Below are positions 1-7,147 of a stretch of DNA of 64,000 nt, piece by piece; the first letter of the stretch is position 1, and every line of letters begins with the position of its first letter. Under the pieces are notes generated by a model. The model was not told the DNA's origin and made no database searches. It was given only the letters and a program-made list of their open reading frames with translations. Both the position numbers and the translations under genes were made by a program. The stretch comes from Amycolatopsis coloradensis (lineage in GTDB: Bacteria > Actinomycetota > Actinomycetes > Mycobacteriales > Pseudonocardiaceae). Location: NCBI RefSeq assembly GCF_037997115.1, contig NZ_CP150484.1:1000988-1064987 (forward strand), written 5' to 3'.

Positions 1-111
1 GAAGCTCACGGCGCTCGCGCACAACGCCCCCCACCACGGCAGGGTCAGCCCGGCCCGGGTGAGACTCGCCTGCACCCGGGCCCGGAACCGGTCCCGCAAG
101 ATCTCCAGCAC
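1..111 (-). CDS. Possible 5' end of an unidentified gene running off the left edge
   Basis: A reading frame opens on the minus strand with GTG at 111, just inside an in-frame TAG at 123-121, and continues to the window edge. The first residues look protein-like (basic helix, then PWWGAL), with G or C at nearly every third position. The plus strand also has an open frame ending in TAG at 122-124, which reads as arginine/serine-rich and less natural. There is no clear ribosome binding site and I recognise no family. Nothing further is seen in 124-231. Confidence 0.25.
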   Translation of the reverse strand, partial: MLEILRDRFRARVQASLTRAGLTLPWWGALCASAVSF

Positions 112-231
112 GGCATCAGCCTAGGAAGTCCCGCTGAACGAGTCATCGTGCGGCGGGCGGCACCCGTCTCCGCCCACGGTAGGAGGCCGGCCGAGCACGG
201 TGGGATGAAATCCGGATGAAACCCGGGGCGG

Positions 232-603
232 TCATTCCCGGCTGAGCGCCACCCAGTTCAGTTTCTCCTGTTCTCGTTTCGGCAGGCCCGCGACGACGAG
301 GTCATAGGAGTCCTCGGTCAGCTCCCGTACGAAGTCGTCGGTCAGCGAGCCGTCCAGCTCGACGGTATTCCAGTGCCGTTTGTTCAGGTGGTAGCCGGGG
401 ACGATGGCCGGATGCTCGGCACGCAGCCGGACCGCCAGATCGGGCTCGCATTTGAGGCTGATCCGCAGCGGCTTCGCCTTGAGCGGGCCGAGCGCGAAGA
501 TCTTGCCCGCGACTTTGAACACGCTGATGTCCTCGCCGAAGGGGAACTCCTCCCGGGCGCCGGGGAAGCCGAGGCAGATCTTCCGGAGAGCGGCAGGTGT
601 CAT
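232..603 (-). CDS. MmcQ/YjbR family DNA-binding-like protein
   Basis: A 123-residue protein of the MmcQ/YjbR family (CyaY-like fold). It begins MTPAALRKICLGFPGA and carries the family landmarks: the G-x-x-FxVxGKIFA strand near residues 27-37, a SLKCEP segment near 50, and an HLNKRHWNTVELDG stretch near 72-85 where the family has its conserved N-K-x-H-W-x-T. Length is typical of single-domain members. The ATG at 603 follows the usual family start. The biochemical role of the family is poorly defined, with nucleic-acid binding inferred from structure. It is divergent from the secreted hydrolase at 718 and shows no operon partner. Confidence 0.85.
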   Translation of the reverse strand: MTPAALRKICLGFPGAREEFPFGEDISVFKVAGKIFALGPLKAKPLRISLKCEPDLAVRLRAEHPAIVPGYHLNKRHWNTVELDGSLTDDFVRELTEDSYDLVVAGLPKREQEKLNWVALSRE

Positions 604-717
604 GGCGTTCAGGCTAACCGCCCCCTCCGACAGAAACCTGTCCTGTCCAGGGCGTTGACCGCTTGTCGGTGATTCCTTGACGATGAGTGGAGCCGACTGG
701 GTGGAGGCGGAACCGAC

Positions 718-1926
718 ATGCGCGTGAAGTATCTCGCCATCGCGGGAATCCTGGTGCTGGGCTTGATGCCGGGTGCCGCGGCAGCCCAAGTGCGGAGCCC
801 CGCCGGCAGCGGCTGGGTGGGAACCTGGGCGGCGGCGCCCGCGGCCGGGGTGGCCGGGACCGACAACGGCTACCCGAACTTCTCGATCCGCAACATCGTC
901 CACACCAGCGCCGGCGGGCACGAGGTCCGCGTGCGGCTGTCCAACGCCTTCGGCCGGACTCCGGTGCTGTTCGGCCGCGTGACCGTCGCGGTCGCCGCGG
1001 GCCCGGACACCCCGCAGGCCGTGCCCGGCACGATGCGCACGCTGACCTTCGGCGGAGATCGCGAGGTCACCGTGCCGCCGGGCGCCGACATCGTCAGCGA
1101 CGGCGCGGCGCTGACCGTGCCGAGGGACGGCGACCTGCTGGTCACCACGTACACCCCGACGCCGTCGGGTCCGGTCACCTACCACCCGCTCGCGATGCAG
1201 AACTCGTACTTCACCCGGAACGGCGACAAGGCGGCCGACGAGTCGGCGGCGGCGTTCCCGGAGAAGACCGCGGTCTGGCACTACGTGTCCGGTGTGGACG
1301 TCCGCGGCACCGGGTTGCGGGGCAGCGTCGTGGCGATCGGCGACTCGATCACCGACGGGGCGAATTCGACCTGGGGCGCGAACCTGCGCTGGCCCGATCA
1401 GTTCGCCGACAAGATCAGCGCGCGCCTCGGCGTGCTCAACGCCGGGATCAGCGGGAACCGCCTGCTGCTCGACGGCGGCAACTACGGCGTCAACGCGCTG
1501 GCCAGGCTCGACCGGGACGTCCTGAACCAGTCCGGGGTACGGACGGCGATCGTGTTCGAGGGCATCAACGACATCCAGCAGACCCCGCACCAGGCCGATC
1601 CGAACAAGATCATCTCGGCGCTGAAACAGATCGCGACGAGGGCGCACGACCGCGGCCTGCGGGTGCTGGGCGCGACGATCACGCCGTGGAAGGGCTGGGG
1701 TTCGTACACTCCGCAGCTCGAAGAGACCCGGCAGGCGGTGAACCGGTTCATCCGGACCAGCAGGCTCTTCGACGGATACATCGACTTCGACGCGGCGATC
1801 CGCGACCCCGCCGACCCGCAGCGGATGAAACCCGAGTACGACTCCGGCGATCACCTCCATCCCGGTGACAAAGGCTTCACCGCCATGGCGGACGCCGTCC
1901 CGCTGCACCGGCTCCGGCACGAATGA
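718..1926 (+). CDS. Secreted SGNH/GDSL-family hydrolase
   Basis: A 402-residue exported esterase/lipase-like enzyme. Residues 1-23 form a signal peptide ending AAAAQ. The catalytic blocks are visible in order: GDSITDG at about 208-214 (nucleophile Ser210), GISGN at 243-247 (oxyanion Gly), EGINDI at 281-286 (oxyanion Asn284) and DHLHP at 378-382 (Asp378 and His381 of the triad). The region before the SGNH core (residues 30-200) is a beta-rich N-terminal domain common in actinobacterial members. The substrate cannot be read from sequence; acyl esters of carbohydrates or lipids are plausible. The stop codon overlaps a potential ATG of the next gene (ATGA at 1923-1926), so the two may be co-transcribed. 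Confidence 0.9.
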   Translation: MRVKYLAIAGILVLGLMPGAAAAQVRSPAGSGWVGTWAAAPAAGVAGTDNGYPNFSIRNIVHTSAGGHEVRVRLSNAFGRTPVLFGRVTVAVAAGPDTPQAVPGTMRTLTFGGDREVTVPPGADIVSDGAALTVPRDGDLLVTTYTPTPSGPVTYHPLAMQNSYFTRNGDKAADESAAAFPEKTAVWHYVSGVDVRGTGLRGSVVAIGDSITDGANSTWGANLRWPDQFADKISARLGVLNAGISGNRLLLDGGNYGVNALARLDRDVLNQSGVRTAIVFEGINDIQQTPHQADPNKIISALKQIATRAHDRGLRVLGATITPWKGWGSYTPQLEETRQAVNRFIRTSRLFDGYIDFDAAIRDPADPQRMKPEYDSGDHLHPGDKGFTAMADAVPLHRLRHE

Positions 1927-1964
1927 GGGCTGCGCCAGGCGGTTCAGTGGGGCACGATGAACTG

Positions 1965-3350
1965 ATGGCGAGCGGCGACAGCGGTATCCGGGAGACGGCG
2001 CGGCTGGTCCGGTTCGCCGAACACGAAGCGCGGGCGGAAACGCTCCGCGCGCAGCTCGCCGATCTCCACGGCACGATCCGGCTGGCGAAGCGGACGTCGA
2101 ACCTGTTCCGGGCACGGAAGGCGACCAGCACTCCGGGGCTGGACGTCTCGGGATTCACGCACGTGCTCGACGTCGATCCCTTGGCGCGTACGGCCGACGT
2201 CGAAGGCATGGTCACCTACGAGCAACTGGTGGACGCGACCCTGCTCCACGGGCTGATGCCGCTGGTCGTGCCGCAGCTCAAGACGATCACGCTCGGCGGC
2301 GCGGTCACCGGCCTCGGCATCGAGTCGTCCTCGTTCCGCAACGGGCTCGTGCACGAGTCGGTGCTGGAGATGGAGTTGCTCACCGGTGACGGCAGGATCG
2401 TCGTCGCGCGGCCGGACAACGAGCACAGCGACCTGTTCCACGGCTTCCCGAACTCGTATGGGACGCTCGGCTACGCGCTGCGGCTGAAGATCGAACTGGA
2501 GCCGGTCGAACCGTATGTGCGGCTCGACCACGTCCGCTACGAAGACACCGAGGAGTACTTCGCGGCACTCGGCGAAGCCTGTCGTAACGGGTCCGCCGAC
2601 TTCGTCGACGGAACGGTCTTCGGGCCGGGCGAGCAGTACCTGACGCTGGGCACGTTCACCACCTCGGCGCCCGCGACCAGCGACTACACCTGGCTCGACA
2701 TCTACTACAAGTCGATCCGCTCCCGCGAGACGGATCATCTGAGCGTCCGCGACTACCTGTGGCGCTGGGACACGGACTGGTTCTGGTGCTCGCGGGCGTT
2801 CGGCGTGCAGCACCGGCTCCCCCGGCTGCTGCTGGGAAGGCGGCTGCTGCGGTCTTCGGTCTATTGGAAGGTCGTGGCGCTCGACCGCCGGTTCGGGATC
2901 GCCGCGAAACTGCTCAAGCTGCGCGGGCTTCCCCCGGAAGAGACCATCGTCCAGGACATCGAAGTACCACTCTCGCGGGCGGCGGAGTTCCTGGACTTCT
3001 TCCGCCGCGAGATCCCGATCAGCCCGGTGTGGATCTGCCCGCTGAAGCAACGGCCGGGCGGCGTGAACTCGCCGCTGTACGAAATGGACCCCGAAACGCT
3101 GTACGTCAACTTCGGGTTCTGGTCCGCGGTCCCGCTGGAGCCCGGCGAGGCACCGGATACGCACAATCGGCTGATCGAGGCCGAAGTGACCCGGCTCGGC
3201 GGGCGGAAGTCTCTGTATTCCGACAGTTTCTATACCGAAGACGAGTTCTGGCGGCTGTACAACGGCGACGCCTACCGGAAACTGAAGACGGCCTACGACC
3301 CCGACGGCCGCCTGCTCGACCTGTACGCGAAATGCGTGCGGCGGCGGTGA
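1965..3350 (+). CDS. FAD-binding oxidoreductase, tuberculostearic-acid type (TmsA/BfaA-like)
   Basis: A 461-residue flavoprotein of the FAD_binding_4 / DHCR24-like class. The PQLKTITLGGAVTGLGIESSSF segment near residues 104-125 is the FAD pyrophosphate-binding loop, and the C-terminal half carries the aromatic-rich substrate domain. The next gene encodes a cyclopropane-synthase-like methyltransferase. In mycobacteria and other actinomycetes this pair makes 10-methyl branched fatty acids: the methyltransferase adds a methyl(ene) group to oleoyl lipid and this reductase saturates it. I chose ATG 1965 (GTGGGG upstream); an in-frame ATG at 1923 overlaps the previous stop and is possible. It lies 26 bp before the methyltransferase gene. 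Function is by family and gene pairing, not proven here. Confidence 0.85.
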   Translation: MASGDSGIRETARLVRFAEHEARAETLRAQLADLHGTIRLAKRTSNLFRARKATSTPGLDVSGFTHVLDVDPLARTADVEGMVTYEQLVDATLLHGLMPLVVPQLKTITLGGAVTGLGIESSSFRNGLVHESVLEMELLTGDGRIVVARPDNEHSDLFHGFPNSYGTLGYALRLKIELEPVEPYVRLDHVRYEDTEEYFAALGEACRNGSADFVDGTVFGPGEQYLTLGTFTTSAPATSDYTWLDIYYKSIRSRETDHLSVRDYLWRWDTDWFWCSRAFGVQHRLPRLLLGRRLLRSSVYWKVVALDRRFGIAAKLLKLRGLPPEETIVQDIEVPLSRAAEFLDFFRREIPISPVWICPLKQRPGGVNSPLYEMDPETLYVNFGFWSAVPLEPGEAPDTHNRLIEAEVTRLGGRKSLYSDSFYTEDEFWRLYNGDAYRKLKTAYDPDGRLLDLYAKCVRRR

Positions 3351-3376
3351 CCCGGGCCCGGAGAAGAGAGACGACC

Positions 3377-4639
3377 ATGGCTGAGACGACAACCGTCGGC
3401 GAGATCTTCGAGCGGTTGCTCGGCCCGAGCACCGAAGTGTCGATCACCGCCTTTGACGGCAGCACGAGCGGACCCGCGGACGCACCTGTGTCGATCGAGG
3501 TGCGATCGCCGCTGGCGTTGACGTACCTGATGTCGTCCCCAGGGGACCTCGGTCTCGCGCGTGCCTACGTCGCCGGCGCGCTCGACGTCGACGGCGATCT
3601 CTACACGGCGTTGCGCGCGCTCGTTTCCCAGGTCGATCAGCTCAGCGCCGCCGACCGGCTGTGGCTGCTGCGCAAACTCGGTCCCACGCATCTGCGCCGC
3701 GTCGCCCCGCCCGCGGAGGAACTGCCGAGCCGCCTCAAGCGCACGGTCGATGGGCTGCGGCACTCGAAAGCGCGGGACAGCAACGCGATCTCCAACCACT
3801 ATGACGTCTCGAACCGGTTCTACGAACTGGTGCTCGGGCCGTCGATGGCCTACACCTGCGCCGCGTATCCGTCCGCCGACGCGTCACTGGAAGAGGCGCA
3901 GGCACACAAATTCGACCTGGTGTGCCGGAAACTCGGCCTCCGGCCGGGGATGCGGCTGCTGGACGTCGGCTGCGGCTGGGGCGGGATGGTGGAGCACGCC
4001 GTCGCGAACTACGGTGTCGAGGCGCTGGGCGTGACCCTTTCGCGTGAGCAGGCGCAATGGGCGCAGAAGGACATCGTGGCCAAGGGGCTCGCGGACAAGG
4101 CCGAAGTACGGCATCTCGACTACCGCGATGTCACCGAAACGGGCTTCGACGCGGTGTCGTCGATCGGGCTCACCGAGCATATCGGCGCCCGCAACCTGCC
4201 GTCGTACTTCCGTTTCCTCGCCGGGAAACTGAAGCCGCACGGGCGTCTGCTGAACCACTGCATCACCAACCCGGACACCTCCGTCGCGCACCGGTCACGC
4301 GGGTTCATCGACCGGTACGTCTTCCCCGACGGGGAGCTGGAGTCCGTCGGGGAGATCGCCACCGCGATGCACGACAGCGGGCTGGAGGTGCGGCATTCGG
4401 AGAACCTCCGCGAGCACTACGCCACCACCCTCGGCGCGTGGTGCGCCAACCTCGACGCGAACTGGGACGCGGCCGTCGCCGAAGCGGGCGCCGGGCGAAG
4501 CCGCGTCTGGGCGTTGTACATGGCCGCGTGCCGTCTCGCCTTCGAGCGGCGAGAGATCGAACTGCACCAGGTGCTCGGGGTGAAGGTCGGCCCGGACGGT
4601 GACTCGGGCATGCCACTGAGGCCGGACTGGGGCGTTTAG
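3377..4639 (+). CDS. Cyclopropane-fatty-acyl-phospholipid synthase-like methyltransferase (TmsB/BfaB-like)
   Basis: A 420-residue SAM-dependent methyltransferase of the mycolic-acid cyclopropane synthase / CFA family. The N-terminal 110 residues form the family's lipid-binding helical part. Then come SNHYDVSNRFYELVLG (about 137-152), the SAM loop LDVGCGWGGM (about 195-204), and the conserved SIGLTEHIG active-site block (about 254-262). A GGAG lies 14 bp before the ATG at 3377. With the upstream flavoprotein it forms the pair known to produce 10-methylstearic (tuberculostearic) acid, and it would act on membrane phospholipid acyl chains. An independent cyclopropane synthase is the alternative, but the adjacent reductase argues against it. 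Confidence 0.88.
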   Translation: MAETTTVGEIFERLLGPSTEVSITAFDGSTSGPADAPVSIEVRSPLALTYLMSSPGDLGLARAYVAGALDVDGDLYTALRALVSQVDQLSAADRLWLLRKLGPTHLRRVAPPAEELPSRLKRTVDGLRHSKARDSNAISNHYDVSNRFYELVLGPSMAYTCAAYPSADASLEEAQAHKFDLVCRKLGLRPGMRLLDVGCGWGGMVEHAVANYGVEALGVTLSREQAQWAQKDIVAKGLADKAEVRHLDYRDVTETGFDAVSSIGLTEHIGARNLPSYFRFLAGKLKPHGRLLNHCITNPDTSVAHRSRGFIDRYVFPDGELESVGEIATAMHDSGLEVRHSENLREHYATTLGAWCANLDANWDAAVAEAGAGRSRVWALYMAACRLAFERREIELHQVLGVKVGPDGDSGMPLRPDWGV

Positions 4640-4644
4640 CGGGC

Positions 4645-4882
4645 TCAATGCCGGAAGGCTTCGGCGAGCCACCACGAGCCGCCGTCGTCGGCGATCTTGG
4701 CGTCGACGACGAGCGGCGCGTCCCGTGGCCCGCCGAGCCATTCCGTGACGGCGGCCAGGTCCTCGACCGACCGCACGGTGATCCCGGCGCATCCGAAACC
4801 GCGCCCGACCGCCGCGACGTCGGTGTCGGGGAACCTGACGGTGGTCATGTCCGCGTCGCCGAAATGGTGGATCTCGGCGCCG
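4645..4882 (-). pseudogene. 3' remnant of a thiamine-diphosphate-dependent enzyme gene
   Basis: The minus-strand frame ending at 4645 reads GAEIHHFGDADMTTV, then FPDTDVAAVGRGFGCAG, then a segment ending in VVDAKIADDGGSWWLAEAF. This is the C-terminal end of acetolactate-synthase-like TPP enzymes in actinomycetes. The roughly 500 upstream residues expected for such an enzyme are absent. Instead the frame meets sigma-factor sequence in another frame at about 4875-4882. I read this as the tail left by a deletion that fused two genes, and it is unlikely to be translated as a useful product. Family assignment of so short a piece is from memory of conserved tails. Confidence 0.65.
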
Positions 4883-5338
4883 GGCGCGGCTCGCGAGCTG
4901 GCGGGCGGCGGCCGGGGTGCGGTCGATGAGCGCGGCGATCTCGTCGAAGGGCACCGCGAACATGTCGTGCAGGACGAACGCGAGCCGCTCGGCGGGCGCG
5001 AGCGTGTCCAGGACGACCAGCATGGCCGGCCCGACCGAGTCGGCGAGCACGGCGTCGGCGGCTGGATCAGCTGTGGAGTCGATCGGTTCGGAGAGCTGGT
5101 CGTCGAGTGGTTCTTCCCGCCGGTGGTCACGCGAGCGCAGCACGTTCAGGCACACCCGCGCCACCACCGTGGTCAGCCAGCCGCCGAGGTTCTCGATCTC
5201 GGCCGTGTCGGTGCGGTCGAGCCGCAGCCAGGTCTCCTGTACGGCGTCTTCGGCCTCGCTGACCGAACCCAGCATCCGGTACGCCACCGCCCGCAGCCTG
5301 GTCCGATGTTCCTCGAAACGCTCAGTCAGCCGATCCAC
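4883..5338 (-). pseudogene. Truncated ECF sigma factor (SigJ-like) gene
   Basis: GTG 5338 opens a frame with a clear sigma-70 region 2 (HRTRLRAVAYRMLGS, then EDAVQETWLRL at about residues 10-42) and region 4 (LDTLAPAERLAFVLHDMF ... PFDEIAALIDRTPAAARQLASRARRR at about 110-155). Normal SigJ-type proteins continue for about 130 residues with a SnoaL-like domain. Here the frame runs instead into the TPP-enzyme remnant out of phase, giving a nonsensical arginine-rich tail. The breakpoint lies in CGGCGCCG (4875-4882), which would be natural in both parent genes, suggesting microhomology-mediated deletion. The truncated product still contains both DNA/core-binding regions, so residual activity cannot be excluded. 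It lies 9 bp downstream of the GH16-like gene. Confidence 0.75.
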
Positions 5339-5347
5339 GGCTCCTAT

Positions 5348-6262
5348 CTAACAGCCACCGAGATCGTCGGCGAACCGCACGCCCGAGGACCGGTACGACG
5401 CGGCCCGTTCGGTGGCGGCCTGCGGCGTCAGGACCTCGTTCTTCGCGTAGTAGACCCAGTCGACCTGCTCGAGGTAGGTACTCGTGCCGCCGCTGTGCTG
5501 CGTGAGATCGATGAACCACTGGTTGAAGTTCAGGGACATGTTCTGCCGCGGGTACACGTCGAACGGCCCGCTGCGGTCATGGTCGGCCACCAGGGCGCCG
5601 TCGATGTAATACCGCACATGGCCGCCGGACACGGTCGCGACGACGAAATGCCAGCCGTCGATGCTGCGGCGCTGGCTGTCGCTTTTGTTCTCGGCGTACC
5701 ACGGCTCCGGGGTGTAGGTGTGCCAGCTGGTCTGGAAGTTCACCGGGCCCGCCTCGCCCCAGCCGCCGTTGGGCAGGTACTCCGAGAAGTCGAGCTCGCT
5801 GTAGATCGGGTCGTTGTCGTAGCGGAGCGGGCTGATGGTGAAGAACGTCTGGTTGATCCGGTCACCGTCCGGGCCTGACACCGGCGCGTCGGAGAAGCGG
5901 ATCCGGGCCGCGTAGGTCCCCTCGAAGAACCGCCGGCCGGGTTGCATGATCTCGGTTTGCGTCGTGCCCGCGGGCGTGCCGTCGGTGGTGGAGGCGAGCT
6001 GCAGCACCTTGTCCCCGTCGGACGTCGGGAAGGTGATGCCCTCCGGAGCCCAGCGCGCACCGCCGACGCCGGGGCCGCCGGCGCCGGAACGCACCTGCCA
6101 GCCGTGCCGGCCGAGGAGCCCGTCGATGTGCGAGCCGTAGTGGAAATCGTCGAACAGTGCCCCGCAAGCGGCCGCTCCGGCCGCGGCACCCGGCGCCACC
6201 GCCAGTGCGGCGACCGACAACGCCGCGACGGCGGCAACGCGAAACTTCCCTGAGGTCGACAT
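5348..6262 (-). CDS. Secreted glycoside hydrolase family 16-like protein
   Basis: A 304-residue exported protein. The signal peptide spans about residues 1-32 (MSTSGK..., alanine-rich, ending AAGAAACG). The body is a concanavalin-like beta sandwich with IYSELDFSEYLPNGGWG, where E-L-D-F-S-E matches the ExDxxE catalytic signature of GH16. Further matches are the WHTYTPEPW and SIDGWHFVVAT strands and a RYYIDGALVADHD segment. Family members cleave beta-1,3/1,4 glucans, agar or related polymers; the substrate here is unknown. The start at ATG 6262 is preceded by AAAGGAG 6 bp away; the upstream in-frame GTG overlaps that site and is rejected. It is divergent from a GntR regulator that probably controls it through the shared promoter region. 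Confidence 0.8.
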   Translation of the reverse strand: MSTSGKFRVAAVAALSVAALAVAPGAAAGAAACGALFDDFHYGSHIDGLLGRHGWQVRSGAGGPGVGGARWAPEGITFPTSDGDKVLQLASTTDGTPAGTTQTEIMQPGRRFFEGTYAARIRFSDAPVSGPDGDRINQTFFTISPLRYDNDPIYSELDFSEYLPNGGWGEAGPVNFQTSWHTYTPEPWYAENKSDSQRRSIDGWHFVVATVSGGHVRYYIDGALVADHDRSGPFDVYPRQNMSLNFNQWFIDLTQHSGGTSTYLEQVDWVYYAKNEVLTPQAATERAASYRSSGVRFADDLGGC

Positions 6263-6275
6263 CTTCGTCTCCTTT

Positions 6276-6373
6276 ACCACTGGTCAGTTTCTTTCACCGT
6301 CTCCCCCGCGAAGTGGTAAAGTCAATAGGTCTAGACAACTTGTCCACCAGCCAATTCACGCTGACCACTGGGT
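6276..6373. promoter_or_regulatory. Divergent promoter with HutC-type operator
   Basis: The intergenic region between the GH16-like gene and the GntR gene contains the palindrome GTCTAGAC (6329-6336) in the context GGTCTAGACAACTTGTCC. This matches the core of GntR/HutC-family operators such as the DasR-type site. TGGTCAG (6281-6287) recurs inverted as CTGACCA (6361-6367), bracketing the region. Both genes start within 25 bp of its edges, so binding here could control both. Confidence 0.6.
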
Positions 6374-6384
6374 AGGCTGTGGTC

Positions 6385-7095
6385 ATGCGGCGAACAGAGG
6401 TCAAGGACCGGCTCCGCCAGCTCATCGAGCGGCGGCAGCCGGGTGAGGTCCTGCCTTCCGAACGCGCGCTGAGCAGTGAAATCGGCGTCTCGCGCCCCAC
6501 CCTGCGAGCCGCGATAGACGAACTGGAGCGCGACGGCCTCGTGGTCCGCGAGCACGGCCGCGGCACCTTCACCGCTCCGCGCAAGATCTCCCAGGACCTC
6601 GTTCCCGCCACCGGCGGCGAGCAGTTCGCCCCACCCGCCGAGGGGCACTGGACCAGCCGGGTGATCGAGTTCTCCACCACGCCGGCGGGCGCCCGGCTCG
6701 GCAAGCGCCTCGAGGTCTCCCCCGGCCAAACGCTGGTGGCCGTCACCCGCGTCCGCGTGGTCGAAGACGCGCCGATGGCGATCGAACGGATCCTGGTCCC
6801 CCGGGATCTCGTGCCGGACATCACGGCCGCGGGCTTCGAATCCGGTTCGTTCTACGAACTTCTCCGCACCCGGTACGAGGTCGTTCCCGCGACGGCCGTG
6901 CAGATCATCGAGCCGACCGTCACCGACCCCGACGAATCCGGCCTGCTCGGCGTCCCGCAGCATTCCCCCGCGCTGCTCTTCGAGCGCACCACCCGCGACG
7001 CGGGCGGCCGCGTGATCGAGTACACCCGCTCCCTCTACCGGGGCGACCGCTACCGGATAACCTCACATCTGAAGTTCGACCACACCTCCGGCTGA
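6385..7095 (+). CDS. GntR family transcriptional regulator, HutC subfamily
   Basis: A 236-residue regulator. The N-terminal winged helix (residues 1-68) includes VLPSERALSSEIGVSRPTLRAAIDELERDG and the wing VVREHGRGTFTA. Residues about 85-230 form the UTRA ligand-binding domain (RVIEFSTTPAGARLGKRLEV ... EYTRSLYRGDRYRI), the hallmark of HutC-type members that sense sugars or amino acids. ATG 6385 is preferred over a GTG two codons upstream. The most likely ligand is a product of the neighbouring GH16-like enzyme. The target site is probably the GTCTAGAC palindrome about 50 bp upstream. Confidence 0.88.
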   Translation: MRRTEVKDRLRQLIERRQPGEVLPSERALSSEIGVSRPTLRAAIDELERDGLVVREHGRGTFTAPRKISQDLVPATGGEQFAPPAEGHWTSRVIEFSTTPAGARLGKRLEVSPGQTLVAVTRVRVVEDAPMAIERILVPRDLVPDITAAGFESGSFYELLRTRYEVVPATAVQIIEPTVTDPDESGLLGVPQHSPALLFERTTRDAGGRVIEYTRSLYRGDRYRITSHLKFDHTSG

Positions 7096-7147
7096 CTCCG
7101 GCGCGCCGGGACCGTCCATCCGGGAGTCCGTGCGAGACTCCCGGGCG

